Shown piece by piece: positions 7,835-16,365 of a stretch of 64,000 nucleotides of DNA. The notes beneath the pieces were generated by a model. That model had not been told where the DNA came from. It saw only the letters and a list, made by a program, of their open reading frames with translations, and ran no database searches. The stretch's first letter is position 1. The number at the start of each line of letters is the position of its first letter. The translations under genes and the position numbers were made by a program. Location of the stretch: contig NZ_JBBKTT010000001.1 of NCBI RefSeq assembly GCF_037892425.1, positions 4,464,001-4,528,000 on the forward strand, in the 5' to 3' direction. Source of the stretch: Lacibacter sp. H375. Lineage in GTDB: Bacteria; Bacteroidota; Bacteroidia; Chitinophagales; Chitinophagaceae.

Positions 7835-7922
7835 TATTGTATTGCTGATGGAATAAACGCTAAGCTAAACCAAGATTCCATCAAAACAAAAAGAGGATAA
7901 AGAAGTATTACTGAACGTGCTT

Positions 7923-8354
7923 CTATTGCATGTATTTCATGCTGAGCAATGGAAACGGTCTGCCCAACCCATCTGTTTCTTTTCGTTCAATAACGGTGAA
8001 ACCCATGTGCTGATAAAATCCAACAGCTTGTTCATTTTGTTCATTCACATCCAACTCGTATGCACCGAGGATATACATAGAATAGTGCAACAGAATTTTA
8101 CCAATGCCCTTTCCTCTTGCTTCGGGACGAAGAAAGAGCATTTCAATTTTACCATCAGCAACACCTGTAAACCCAAGAAGCTGTTTTGCATCATCTTCAT
8201 AAACGTAGACAGGAACTGCTGGAAAGATTGCAGGCAGCATGAGTTTTATTTCCTGCAAATAATCTTCTGGCAAAAAATGATGCGTGGCTCTAACCGACTG
8301 TTCCCACAAATCAACTAAATGCGGGTAATCTTTTTCTGTAGCAACTCTGATCAT
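7923..8354 (-). CDS. GNAT-family N-acetyltransferase
   Basis: This 143-residue protein has the acetyl-CoA-binding motif A 'RPEARGKGIGKILL' (R/Q-x-x-G-x-G/A) at about 77-90 and the C-terminal 'NEQAVGFYQHMGF' motif. It transfers acetyl from acetyl-CoA to an unidentified amine substrate. Its ATG overlaps the stop of the alpha/beta hydrolase gene (ATGA, 4 nt), so the two are translationally coupled. Confidence 0.9.
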   Translation of the reverse strand: MIRVATEKDYPHLVDLWEQSVRATHHFLPEDYLQEIKLMLPAIFPAVPVYVYEDDAKQLLGFTGVADGKIEMLFLRPEARGKGIGKILLHYSMYILGAYELDVNEQNEQAVGFYQHMGFTVIERKETDGLGRPFPLLSMKYMQ

Positions 8355-9049
8355 CTTTCATTTGTTTTACAGAATTTACGAATAATACCTGCCAACACAG
8401 CAATGTTTACTTTTTCAATTGGATGGGCTGTTTGTTCGAGCAGTTGAAAATGACTGTTGGGTATTGCTTTTTGTACAGCTTCGGTTTCTTCTCTGGTCAC
8501 CATTTTATCATTATCACCAAGTAATAAAAGTACTGGCTGTTCAATAGTTGTATAATCGTTTAATTGAAGTGGGTTTTCTTTTCCCATTTGCAGCAGCATA
8601 GCTTTTGTTTGTTCCAACACAAGTTTCCAATCGTTAGGTGCATGTCGTTGTTGTAACTGCTCAGCAAATACCGGTACTTTTTCTAGAATGATTTCTGTGT
8701 TCAACATACCAGCTTCTTTTGCGGCTACTGTTTCATCCCACTGAAATTTTGTAGCAAGTGTTACAATTTCACTGAGTAGTTGTGGCTGTTGCTTAGCAAG
8801 ATACAAAGCTACATAACCGCCCATGCTGTAACCAAATACAGATGCCTGTTGTATTTTATGCGTTGAAAGATATTCTCCTACTTCATTTGCAAATGCTTCT
8901 ATTGAAAAAGGTTCTTGAGCAAAGGGTTTGCTGCCATGTCCACTGAAGTTGAAAAGATGAACACTAAAATCATTCTTCAATAAATCAGCCAATGGTAGCA
9001 GTTGATCTTTCGAGCCGATAGCGCCATGCAATAACAGGAGATGTTTCAT
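8351..9049 (-). CDS. alpha/beta hydrolase
   Basis: This 232-residue alpha/beta-fold hydrolase has LLHGAIGSK (oxyanion-hole HG motif, residues 5-13), nucleophile elbow GYSMGG (Ser near residue 75), an acid in LLGDNDKMV, and a His in 'TAHPIEK'. The short cap region suggests a small ester or thioester substrate, but none can be named. There is no signal peptide, so it is cytoplasmic. It is first in a two-gene operon with the GNAT gene and divergent from the WYL regulator at 9133, which may control it. Confidence 0.9.
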   Translation of the reverse strand: MKHLLLLHGAIGSKDQLLPLADLLKNDFSVHLFNFSGHGSKPFAQEPFSIEAFANEVGEYLSTHKIQQASVFGYSMGGYVALYLAKQQPQLLSEIVTLATKFQWDETVAAKEAGMLNTEIILEKVPVFAEQLQQRHAPNDWKLVLEQTKAMLLQMGKENPLQLNDYTTIEQPVLLLLGDNDKMVTREETEAVQKAIPNSHFQLLEQTAHPIEKVNIAVLAGIIRKFCKTNER

Positions 9050-9132
9050 TCTATAAATAAACTCATTTTTCAGTAATACAACAACGGGTATTGATTTTTT
9101 TACGGAATTGAAAAATCCATTTACTTTACCAT

Positions 9133-9822
9133 ATGAACCGCATGGATCGCCTTTTAGGAATTGTTACACTGCTGCAATCGAAAAAATATGTTGCGGCAGA
9201 AAAGATAGCTGACAAATACAACATCAGCGTACGTACTGTTTACCGTGATGTAAAAGCATTGGTGGAGTTGGGCATACCGGTGAGCTTTGAACCGAACCGT
9301 GGTTACTTTGTGGTGCAGGGTTATTTTCTACCACCTGTTGCTTTCAGCAGTGAAGAAGCAAATGCATTGTTACTGACAGAATCGCTGGTATATGGTTTTG
9401 CAGATAAATCAATACAGAAGTACTACTCGTCTGCATTGAATAAAGTAAAGGCTGTTCTCCGATCCACACAAAAAGAAAAACTGGATTTTCTCGATAACAG
9501 CATTCGCATGCAAATGCACCCGAACCTTCAAATGAACTTTGAATACCTTTCGCAATTGCAGGCGGCCATCACCAATAAAACAATCATTCATCTCGATTAT
9601 ACAAATGCCAAAGAAGAGAGCAGTAAACGGAAGCTAGAACCCATTGGTCTCATTTATTATGCATTCAGTTGGCATCTGATCGGCTGGTGCTATTTAAGAA
9701 AAGATTACCGTGATTTTAAGTTGATGCGCATCAAAAGTCTGCAAGTATCTGACCAGCCTTTTCAGAAAAAAGACCATATCAGCATTTCTGAATTCATGAA
9801 GCAACTACCGGTGAATTATTAA
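9133..9822 (+). CDS. WYL-domain transcriptional regulator (YafY-like)
   Basis: This 229-residue regulator has an N-terminal HTH_11 winged helix (MDRLLGIVTLLQSKKYVAAE, then DKYNISVRTVYRDVKAL, residues 4-45) and a C-terminal WYL ligand-sensing domain (IHLDYTNAKEESS, 'YYAFSWHLIGWCYLRKDYRDF', where Trp-His-Leu replaces the strict WYL triplet). Such regulators bind small ligands or nucleic acid and control neighbouring or divergent genes. The gene is divergent from the hydrolase-GNAT pair. A TACTTTAC element ends 6 nt before the ATG, suggesting a very short leader. Confidence 0.92.
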   Translation: MNRMDRLLGIVTLLQSKKYVAAEKIADKYNISVRTVYRDVKALVELGIPVSFEPNRGYFVVQGYFLPPVAFSSEEANALLLTESLVYGFADKSIQKYYSSALNKVKAVLRSTQKEKLDFLDNSIRMQMHPNLQMNFEYLSQLQAAITNKTIIHLDYTNAKEESSKRKLEPIGLIYYAFSWHLIGWCYLRKDYRDFKLMRIKSLQVSDQPFQKKDHISISEFMKQLPVNY

Positions 9823-9901
9823 TTTTTTTGAGACCAGAAAACACACTGCCATAGGGTTGTCAGCGGGCGATTGTTGTTTTGTGTATCAAAATCAAAACAT
9901 C

Positions 9902-10402
9902 ATGACATTTACCGAATCATTTCTCAATGAATTGAAACAAGAAGCAGTAACAACCCGTAAAATGCTGGAGCGTGTACCAGCCGATCTTTTCCATTGGCAG
10001 CCGCACCAAAAAAGCATGACGTTGAAACAACTGGCCACACACGTAGCGGAGTTACCATCATGGGTGAATCTTGTATTAAACACAAAAGAATTGGATTTTG
10101 CAGTTAATCCTTACCAACCTGTAGCACTTACAAATGAACAGGATCTGATGGGCTATTTTCAACAATCGCTGACAGAAGGTGAAAACGCATTGGCACAAGC
10201 AACTGACGAACAGTTAACAGACCGTTGGGTATTACGCAGCGGCGAAACAATTTACAGCGACGAACTAAAACGTGATTTTTTGCGCCAGTGTTTTTGCCAG
10301 GTAGTACACCATCGTGCACAGCTGGGCGTATATCTCCGGCTACTTGACATCCCAATTCCCGGAAGCTATGGCCCGAGTGCTGATGAACAAAATTTTAATT
10401 AG
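9902..10402 (+). CDS. DinB-family protein
   Basis: This four-helix-bundle protein has 166 residues from ATG 9902; a longer frame from 9857 would add 15 poorly conserved residues. Candidate metal ligands typical of the family are visible: His in LATHVAELPSW (about residue 43) and His-His in CQVVHHRAQLGVYL (about 134-135). DinB/YfiT proteins include thiol-dependent S-transferases (for example bacillithiol or mycothiol dependent) and uncharacterised metalloproteins, so the precise reaction is open. It ends just before a hairpin shared with the convergent phosphoesterase gene. Confidence 0.9.
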   Translation: MTFTESFLNELKQEAVTTRKMLERVPADLFHWQPHQKSMTLKQLATHVAELPSWVNLVLNTKELDFAVNPYQPVALTNEQDLMGYFQQSLTEGENALAQATDEQLTDRWVLRSGETIYSDELKRDFLRQCFCQVVHHRAQLGVYLRLLDIPIPGSYGPSADEQNFN

Positions 10403-10410
10403 TGCCAATT

Positions 10411-10436
10411 AACCGGGGCTTGCAAAAGCTCCGGTT
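10411..10436. terminator. intergenic hairpin, probable terminator
   Basis: AACCGGGGCTT pairs with AAGCTCCGGTT (10 Watson-Crick pairs and one G-T) around a GCAA tetraloop. The T tract is poor. The right arm ends inside the stop codon of the convergent phosphoesterase gene. Confidence 0.5.
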
Positions 10437-11664
10437 ATGTTATAATGTAAGTGCCCACTTCTTTACCTGCATCATCAAGCATTTGAACATTCAATTGTTG
10501 CTGATTGGCATTGATCTTCATTAATGTTCTTGTACCAGGCTTTGGCCCACCACCAATAATAATGGGGTAATCATGCTCACCTTTCACCGGTGGATGTACA
10601 CCATGCACATGTGTGTGGCCGCAAACAACAAGATCAACTTTGTATTTATCAAAGAGTGGAGAAAATAATTTCCGGCTATGCATGCTTCCATGCGCATCGT
10701 TTGAGTAAAACGGCGGAATATGCATGAACACAACTTTATAACGTGCATTTCTGTAAGCTTCTGATTGCATTAACTTTTCCATCCACACTGCTTGCTTTTC
10801 CCTGAAAGCATCAAAGGCTGCAAGCCCTGCATATACTGGTTTATCATCTTCTTTATCTTCTCCCGTATCAAGTGCAATGGCGAATACAGGTCCGCATTGA
10901 AAATGAAAATAATATCCCTGCGGATAAGAAAAATAATCTTTCAGTTGATGTGCAAAGGGACCACGCACTTCATGGTTACCTCTTACAAATAACAATGGCT
11001 TCTGTATAGCAAACCCGTTTGTACAAGGCGTGATAAGATGATTGATGATCTGTGCTTCTCCTGTTTGATAGTTGAACATATCGCCATTGAGAAAAACAAG
11101 ATCATAAGGATTGTTACCGTTCAGTTTTAGCAAATGCGGAAATGATGACGGTGTATCGTGCAGATCATTTAACACAAGAAGATTCACTTCACTTGCATCA
11201 TCAGTAATTGTTTTGAAGCTGTATGTTTTACTAAAGATGGTTTCGCCAAACACCGCAATATCTTCATCCCAGCGCCTGATCTCTTTTGAAGCAACACGGT
11301 AGTTATAGGTTTTACCCGGAACAAGGTTTTCCAAAACAATTTCATGCACACGGTTATTTGAATTCACCAATCCATCTGCTACGGCATGAACTTTTTTATC
11401 AAGTGTAGCTGTTTCACCATACTCCACCCAACTGTAACAGTTGCGATTGCTGATCCAGCGGATATACATCTGCTTATTATTCAGCGTATGTAAATAAGGC
11501 TGAGTAAGAAATTCGTGTTGAATAATTGGAGGAGGAACAACTACCGCTTTATCATCGGTATTACAACCCCTGATGTAGATATAACCTGCAGCACCAACGC
11601 CTGCAATTTTTGCGGCATTGGTTAAAAATTTACGGCGGTTAAAGGATGGTTTTTGGTTTTCCAT
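10435..11664 (-). CDS. Tat-exported metallophosphoesterase
   Basis: This 409-residue protein has a twin-arginine signal (FNRRKFLTNAAKIAGVGAAG, residues 8-27), then Cys34 in YIRGC, which could be lipidated although the lipobox is atypical. Residues about 45-155 resemble the fibronectin-III-like N-domain of purple acid phosphatases. The catalytic domain shows NDLHD (Asp167/His169), NGD (193-195), RGNHE (228-232), MHIPP (His315) and CGHTHVHG (348-355). It should act in the periplasm on a phosphate mono- or diester with two metal ions. No operon partner is evident. Confidence 0.92.
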   Translation of the reverse strand: MENQKPSFNRRKFLTNAAKIAGVGAAGYIYIRGCNTDDKAVVVPPPIIQHEFLTQPYLHTLNNKQMYIRWISNRNCYSWVEYGETATLDKKVHAVADGLVNSNNRVHEIVLENLVPGKTYNYRVASKEIRRWDEDIAVFGETIFSKTYSFKTITDDASEVNLLVLNDLHDTPSSFPHLLKLNGNNPYDLVFLNGDMFNYQTGEAQIINHLITPCTNGFAIQKPLLFVRGNHEVRGPFAHQLKDYFSYPQGYYFHFQCGPVFAIALDTGEDKEDDKPVYAGLAAFDAFREKQAVWMEKLMQSEAYRNARYKVVFMHIPPFYSNDAHGSMHSRKLFSPLFDKYKVDLVVCGHTHVHGVHPPVKGEHDYPIIIGGGPKPGTRTLMKINANQQQLNVQMLDDAGKEVGTYIIT

Positions 11665-11758
11665 TTTAAGGATGGGCTTTTTTCATTTGCAGTGATCGAA
11701 CAAGTCTATCTGCTGCAGCCCAATATTACAACCAACAGCCTGATTTTACAAATTGGGT

Positions 11759-12385
11759 TTAGCTGTTGGCTTTATAATATTCACAAACCTTTGTCATCAA
11801 ACATTTCTCACAATTCGGTTTTGGCCGGCAGATTTCCCGTCCTAAAAAAGACATCGCCATACCTGCATCCCAATCTTTCTGCGGCAACACTTCCATGATC
11901 TGTTTTTCAATTTTCTTAGGATCGGTGCCGGTTGCAATAACAAGTCTTGGAGCAACACGCACCACATGCAGATCAACAATAACACCTTCAGCAGGTTTAC
12001 CACTTTCACGGAGAATAACGCAGGCAGATTTACGGCCAATACCAGGCAACTCAACCAACTCATCAATCGTTTCAGGAATATTAGTGTTCTTTTTTATTTT
12101 ACTTGCAATTCCAGTGAGCCATTTTGCTTTGTTGCCAAAATTCCGAACCTTGCTTATGAAAGGAAATAAGGTTTCTTCTGTTGCTTTTGTCAAAGCCTGC
12201 ATGTTGGGATATGCTTCAAAGAGTTTTGGTGCAAGACTATTAATATTCCTGTCAGAATCCTGTGCAGATAGTACTACCATCACGACTAACTGGTAAGTAT
12301 TTTTATACTCCAGCGGATGTTGTTTGCCTTTGTATTTCTTCAATAAAGGTTTAATGGCTTCTGGCCAATTGGTTTTTCTTGGCAT
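11759..12385 (-). CDS. nth: endonuclease III-type DNA glycosylase/AP lyase
   Basis: This 208-residue HhH-GPD protein has the helix-hairpin-helix ELPGIGRKSA with catalytic Lys119, and Asp138 in VIVDLHVVRV. Four cysteines at 186, 192, 195 and 201 form the iron-sulphur cluster loop. Spacing is C-x5-C-x2-C-x5-C, one residue shorter in the first gap than E. coli Nth (x6). It removes oxidised pyrimidines in base-excision repair. The next gene upstream on the same strand is an AlkD-like alkylation-repair protein, so this is a small repair neighbourhood. Confidence 0.92.
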   Translation of the reverse strand: MPRKTNWPEAIKPLLKKYKGKQHPLEYKNTYQLVVMVVLSAQDSDRNINSLAPKLFEAYPNMQALTKATEETLFPFISKVRNFGNKAKWLTGIASKIKKNTNIPETIDELVELPGIGRKSACVILRESGKPAEGVIVDLHVVRVAPRLVIATGTDPKKIEKQIMEVLPQKDWDAGMAMSFLGREICRPKPNCEKCLMTKVCEYYKANS

Positions 12386-12442
12386 GATGAATGGTTTTAT
12401 AGCAATAAATCTACATGATTTAAAAACACGGTTAACTCAATT

Positions 12443-13198
12443 TTACTTGAGTGCCATGTAATGTGTTTTTTGTTTTTTACTCATTTTCTCAATTGAATTA
12501 CGTAACATTACACGTGGCATAATGGACGCATGTTTATCAAGAAAACTGAGCAACCTTTTTTTGTCTTTATCCCCTGCAAATCGCAACATCCATCCTGCTG
12601 CTTTATGCACGAGGTCTTCTTTGTCTTTCAACAATTCTTCCGCAAGTTTGTAGGTATCATCAAGATCATTTTGCCTGATGAAATAACAGGTGCTTAAAAT
12701 AGCTGTGCGTCGTTCCCACATATTTTTTGAACGAACCAATTTGTAAAGGATCTTTCTTGGCTTATCAAAAAGATAACTGCCCGTCATGTACAAGCAACCA
12801 AGATCAACCAGGTCCCAATTATTCACACGGTCGTGTTTGCCGATATAGAGTTCAAAAAAAGATTTCAAACGTTCGGGTGTTATTTTTTTACTGCGTGATT
12901 CTTTATCCATAATGCTGATCGCCCCTGCCCTTACTTCATGAATGGGACTATCAAGTAACTTTTCAATTTCAGTAATGGGCAAACCTGCAAATGAAATGGC
13001 GAGCTTAAAAAGATCACCCATCTTTACTCCTATAAACTGATCACCATAACCATAATCGCCTTCAGCACTTTTGAAATAGCGTTGTATCTTTTTCAACTCT
13101 ACATCAGACTGCATTGCTTTTAATCGCTCTATAAACAGTTTTGCAGTAAATTTTTCTTCCTTTACAGGTGATGATTTTTTAACAGCCGCTTTTGCCAT
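12443..13198 (-). CDS. AlkD-like DNA alkylation repair protein
   Basis: This 251-residue HEAT-repeat protein of the DNA alkylation repair family has QRYFKSAEGDYGYGDQFIGV, residues about 40-59, then KMGDL as the N-terminal signature, followed by helical pairs (HEVRAGAISIMDKES; NNWDLVDLGCLYMTGSYL; MWERRTAILSTCYFI; LVHKAAGWMLR). AlkD excises positively charged alkylated bases such as 3-methyladenine and 7-methylguanine without base flipping. The conserved WDLVD and W-R residues are present. The N-terminus is Lys/Ala-rich. It is 14 nt downstream of the VOC gene, so they are probably co-transcribed. Confidence 0.92.
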   Translation of the reverse strand: MAKAAVKKSSPVKEEKFTAKLFIERLKAMQSDVELKKIQRYFKSAEGDYGYGDQFIGVKMGDLFKLAISFAGLPITEIEKLLDSPIHEVRAGAISIMDKESRSKKITPERLKSFFELYIGKHDRVNNWDLVDLGCLYMTGSYLFDKPRKILYKLVRSKNMWERRTAILSTCYFIRQNDLDDTYKLAEELLKDKEDLVHKAAGWMLRFAGDKDKKRLLSFLDKHASIMPRVMLRNSIEKMSKKQKTHYMALK

Positions 13199-13212
13199 AA
13201 TTATTTCTGTGA

Positions 13213-13659
13213 TTATGCATTTTCCAGATCAGCAATAATGATCTTCTTCATCTGCATCATGGCCTGCATAACACGGCCCGCTTTCTCCCGATCAGGATCG
13301 CCTAGTAATTTACCAAGAATTGGTGGAACGATCTGCCAGCTTAAACCAAATTTATCTTTCAGCCAGCCGCACATGCTTTCTTCTCCACCATCGGCTGTAA
13401 GTTTTTCCCAATAATAATCTATCTCCTCTTGTGTATCCGACTTCACAAAAAACGAAACAGCTTCGTTGAACTTAAACATTGGCCCTGCATTCAATCCATG
13501 GAATTCCAATCCTTCCAGTTCAAATGTAACTCCCATTACAGAACCGCCAGGACCAGGCATGGTTGAAATTTTCTTTGAATTCTTGAAGACAGAAAAATAG
13601 AAATCCATGGCCTCTTCAGCATTACCATCGAACCATAAAAACGGAGTGATCTTTTGCAT
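13213..13659 (-). CDS. PhnB-like VOC-family protein
   Basis: This 148-residue VOC protein of the PhnB/'3-demethylubiquinone methyltransferase-like' group has [20 protein letters not shown], then 'VFKNSK' at the N-terminus, with '[20 protein letters not shown]' at about 110-129. No quinone methyltransferase activity is implied; the reaction is unknown. It is closely similar in motifs to the second half of the tandem protein at 40715 and to the protein at 42038, so the genome carries several paralogues. Confidence 0.9.
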   Translation of the reverse strand: MQKITPFLWFDGNAEEAMDFYFSVFKNSKKISTMPGPGGSVMGVTFELEGLEFHGLNAGPMFKFNEAVSFFVKSDTQEEIDYYWEKLTADGGEESMCGWLKDKFGLSWQIVPPILGKLLGDPDREKAGRVMQAMMQMKKIIIADLENA

Positions 13660-13770
13660 GATGATGTAGTTTTATTGATTTGCTTAACCACATCAAACAT
13701 AAAGCCATTCTGCAATGAATAAAAGGTGGAATAACGACAATCTGCGGGGTTAATTACGCCATCCTCAAAT

Positions 13771-13796
13771 AAGAAAAGGCAGGAATAAATCCTGCC
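13771..13796 (-). terminator. rho-independent terminator of the beta-barrel gene
   Basis: GGCAGGA (13778-13784) pairs with TCCTGCC (13790-13796). On the minus strand the hairpin is followed by TTTTCTT. It lies 28 nt beyond the stop of the minus-strand gene at 13824. Confidence 0.7.
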
Positions 13797-13823
13797 CCGA
13801 ATTAACCAGAAACCAGCAAAATT

Positions 13824-14516
13824 TTATTTATCACTTCCTGATTTACGACAGGTGAGTGTTGCCTGTTTTATATGACCTGATGTGGAAGAGCCCATTGTAA
13901 AACTCAGCAATAGAAAAGCCATTCCGTTTCTTGAAGAACGTCGTGCTTCTGATACATCAACATCTACAAAACCTCTTTGTACTCCTCCCTCTAAAAGAAT
14001 ACGGGGAGTTAAGCGGTAACCTGCAGTTAACAATGCACCTGCATCATAGTTTTTATATTTTTCAAAATTCAAACTCATCTGTTCAGTACTGTGTGATAGT
14101 AATGCTGCAATATATCCGCCGCCTCCTGCAAACAAACGTTTTGAGCGGCCGATATAAAAATGATATTGCACAGGAATATTCAGATAGCGTAGCATGAGAA
14201 GCCCGTCTTCAACACCCTTTGTTGTAACCTTTAAACCTCCCTCTTGATATTGTGCACTAACAATCAAGCGGCCAACACGAAAATCATCAGCTATAAATGA
14301 AACGCCGGCACGAAATGACAACTTAGGGCTGAGAGTTGTTCGTTCCGACACATCAGAGATCGACATGCTTGAAAAAGCTTCACCTGCTTCCACCTTCCAG
14401 CCATATTCAACATTTCCTTTACTCTTTCCTTTCCCGGAAGTGTCTGGTTGTATAGTGTGCGCCTGCATTTGTATTGTAACCAGCAAGCAAAAAACTGATC
14501 CATAAATTGCTTTCAT
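13824..14516 (-). CDS. outer-membrane beta-barrel protein, PorT/OmpX-like
   Basis: From ATG 14516 this is a 230-residue protein with a signal peptide (MKAIYGSVFCLLVTIQMQAH). An upstream ATG at 14558 would bury the signal. The mature part consists of alternating amphipathic strands (YGWKVEAGEAF, KLSFRAGVSFIADDFRVGRL, YLNIPVQYHFYIG, RLFAGGGGYIAALLSH, ALLTAGYRLTPRILLEGGVQ, MAFLLLSFTMG), as in small outer-membrane barrels. The 'YLNIPVQYHFYIG' strand is typical of Bacteroidota PorT-like proteins. The C-terminus has an unusual Cys/Lys tail. Transport or adhesion role unknown. Confidence 0.85.
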   Translation of the reverse strand: MKAIYGSVFCLLVTIQMQAHTIQPDTSGKGKSKGNVEYGWKVEAGEAFSSMSISDVSERTTLSPKLSFRAGVSFIADDFRVGRLIVSAQYQEGGLKVTTKGVEDGLLMLRYLNIPVQYHFYIGRSKRLFAGGGGYIAALLSHSTEQMSLNFEKYKNYDAGALLTAGYRLTPRILLEGGVQRGFVDVDVSEARRSSRNGMAFLLLSFTMGSSTSGHIKQATLTCRKSGSDK

Positions 14517-14702
14517 TGTAAATAGTTTTAGTTTTTGGTTGAACTGAAATAAATACACTTTCGTACTTTGTTTCTTTATCTATGTAAAACTATTACGCTG
14601 GTAAATCTATATCAGCACCCAACTTAGTTACTGGCTATTGCTGTTGAGTTAACGGTTATTCCGTTTTAACAGATAGCGGCTTATTGCATTTGATCGAGTT
14701 CT

Positions 14703-14710
14703 TATCTTTG
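14703..14710 (+). promoter_or_regulatory. candidate -7 box immediately before the GH20 start codon
   Basis: TATCTTTG is an exact TAnnTTTG match ending 4 nt before the ATG at 14715. If used, transcription would begin at or next to the start codon, giving an almost leaderless mRNA. A -33 TTTG at good spacing is not visible. Confidence 0.4.
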
Positions 14711-14714
14711 CCGA

Positions 14715-16352
14715 ATGCAACATTTACGTTTACGTGTTTTTAGTTTACTGTTTCTTTTTATTGCCACGAACACCGCAGCCCAACAGTTGAACAATATTGT
14801 TCCGAAGCCTGTAAAGACAGAAGCATTCGCTTCAGGCACTGTGGCATTAAAAACAAATGCTACGATTGAATTTGATAGCAGATTTAAAGACCAGGCAAAT
14901 TACCTGCAGCAGCAGTTATTGCAACAATGTGGATTGCAAACAAACCTTCAGCTATCTAAAACAGGTAAAACCAAAGCTTCTATAGTTTTGCAATACGATG
15001 CATCTGTTATTACAAAAGAAGAAATGTATGAACTGACGATTCAACAACAACAGGTAGTGATCAAAGCAATATCTGTTCGTGGTGTGATGAATGGCATGCA
15101 GACCTTGTTTCAATTATTACCACTGCAAAAAACAGCCGAAGTAAGTTTACCTGCCGGTCGCATTATTGACTATCCTCGTTTTGCTTATCGTGGCATGCAC
15201 CTCGATGTAGTGCGTCATATGTTTCCGTTGGATTACATTAAGAAATATATTGACTATCTCACCTTTCACAAGTTCAATACATTTCATTGGCATTTAACAG
15301 ATGACCAGGGCTGGCGCATTGAAATACTTTCTTATCCTAAACTGAACAGCGTTGGTTCATGGAGAGATTCTACACTCATTGGTCATTTTAAAGATACACC
15401 TGCACGTTACGAACATAAACGTTATGGTGGTTATTATACGAGAGCCGAAGTGAAAGAGATCATTGCTTATGCAACTGTGCGTGGCATTACCATCATACCT
15501 GAAATTGATATACCAGGACATAGTCGTGCAACTATCACTGCCTATCCCGAATTCAGTACAGATCCTAATAATAAATGGGGCGTTGCAGCAACATGGGGTA
15601 TGTACAACCGGGTAAACAATGTGCTTGCACCTAACCCGGCAACATTTACTTTTTTACGTACTGTGTTTCATGAAATAGCTGATCTGTTTCCATCGCCCTA
15701 TATTCATGTTGGCGGAGATGAGTGCAGTAAAATGTGGTGGAAGCAAAGTGCAGCCACACAACAATTCATCAAAGACAATAAGCTGAAAGATGAAGTAGCA
15801 CTACAAACTTATTTTATTGAACAGGTGAGTAAATACCTGAAAGAAAAAAAGAAAAAGGTAATTGGCTGGCACGAGATCATGGAAGGAAAACTTGATACAT
15901 CAACCATTGTGATGAATTGGGCGAACGATGCAAAAGCAATTGAAGCAGCAGGCAAAGGTTTCAATGTGATCATGACACCCGGCAAACCTTATTACTTCGA
16001 TCATTTTCAAAGCAAAGATCCTAAAGACAGTTTAGCGATCCATGGTTACAATCCGTTACAGGCGGTGTATAATTATGATCTTGTTCCTGCATCCATCAAA
16101 CAAAAGGGATTGGCGCATAAAATTCTTGGTGGACAAGCAAACGTTTGGACCGAGTATATGGAATGGAGTACAAAAGTTGATTATATGATATTCCCTCGTA
16201 TGACCGCAGTAAGTGAAAGCTTATGGAGCCAACCGGCGCAAAAAAACTATACTGATTTTGTGCGTCGCTTAAAAGCTAACATCATTCCCCGTTATAAATA
16301 CTGGAATAGTAGTTGGTTCAAAGGTTTTGAAACATGGACAGCGGACAAATAA
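14715..16352 (+). CDS. beta-N-acetylhexosaminidase, GH20
   Basis: This 545-residue secreted enzyme has a signal peptide (1-22, ending TAAQQ), a GH20b alpha/beta domain (about 28-150), then the catalytic barrel beginning YPRFAYRGMHLDVVRHM. Substrate-site motif FHWHLTDDQGW is at 190-200 and catalytic Asp335-Glu336 is in HVGGDECSKMWW, with WNEY-equivalent NVWTEYMEW near the C-terminus. It removes terminal GlcNAc/GalNAc from chitin-type or glycoconjugate chains by substrate-assisted catalysis in the periplasm or outside. The length is normal. It is followed after 13 nt by a helicase gene that is probably co-transcribed but functionally unrelated. Confidence 0.95.
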   Translation: MQHLRLRVFSLLFLFIATNTAAQQLNNIVPKPVKTEAFASGTVALKTNATIEFDSRFKDQANYLQQQLLQQCGLQTNLQLSKTGKTKASIVLQYDASVITKEEMYELTIQQQQVVIKAISVRGVMNGMQTLFQLLPLQKTAEVSLPAGRIIDYPRFAYRGMHLDVVRHMFPLDYIKKYIDYLTFHKFNTFHWHLTDDQGWRIEILSYPKLNSVGSWRDSTLIGHFKDTPARYEHKRYGGYYTRAEVKEIIAYATVRGITIIPEIDIPGHSRATITAYPEFSTDPNNKWGVAATWGMYNRVNNVLAPNPATFTFLRTVFHEIADLFPSPYIHVGGDECSKMWWKQSAATQQFIKDNKLKDEVALQTYFIEQVSKYLKEKKKKVIGWHEIMEGKLDTSTIVMNWANDAKAIEAAGKGFNVIMTPGKPYYFDHFQSKDPKDSLAIHGYNPLQAVYNYDLVPASIKQKGLAHKILGGQANVWTEYMEWSTKVDYMIFPRMTAVSESLWSQPAQKNYTDFVRRLKANIIPRYKYWNSSWFKGFETWTADK

Positions 16353-16365
16353 TCTGAAAGAAACT

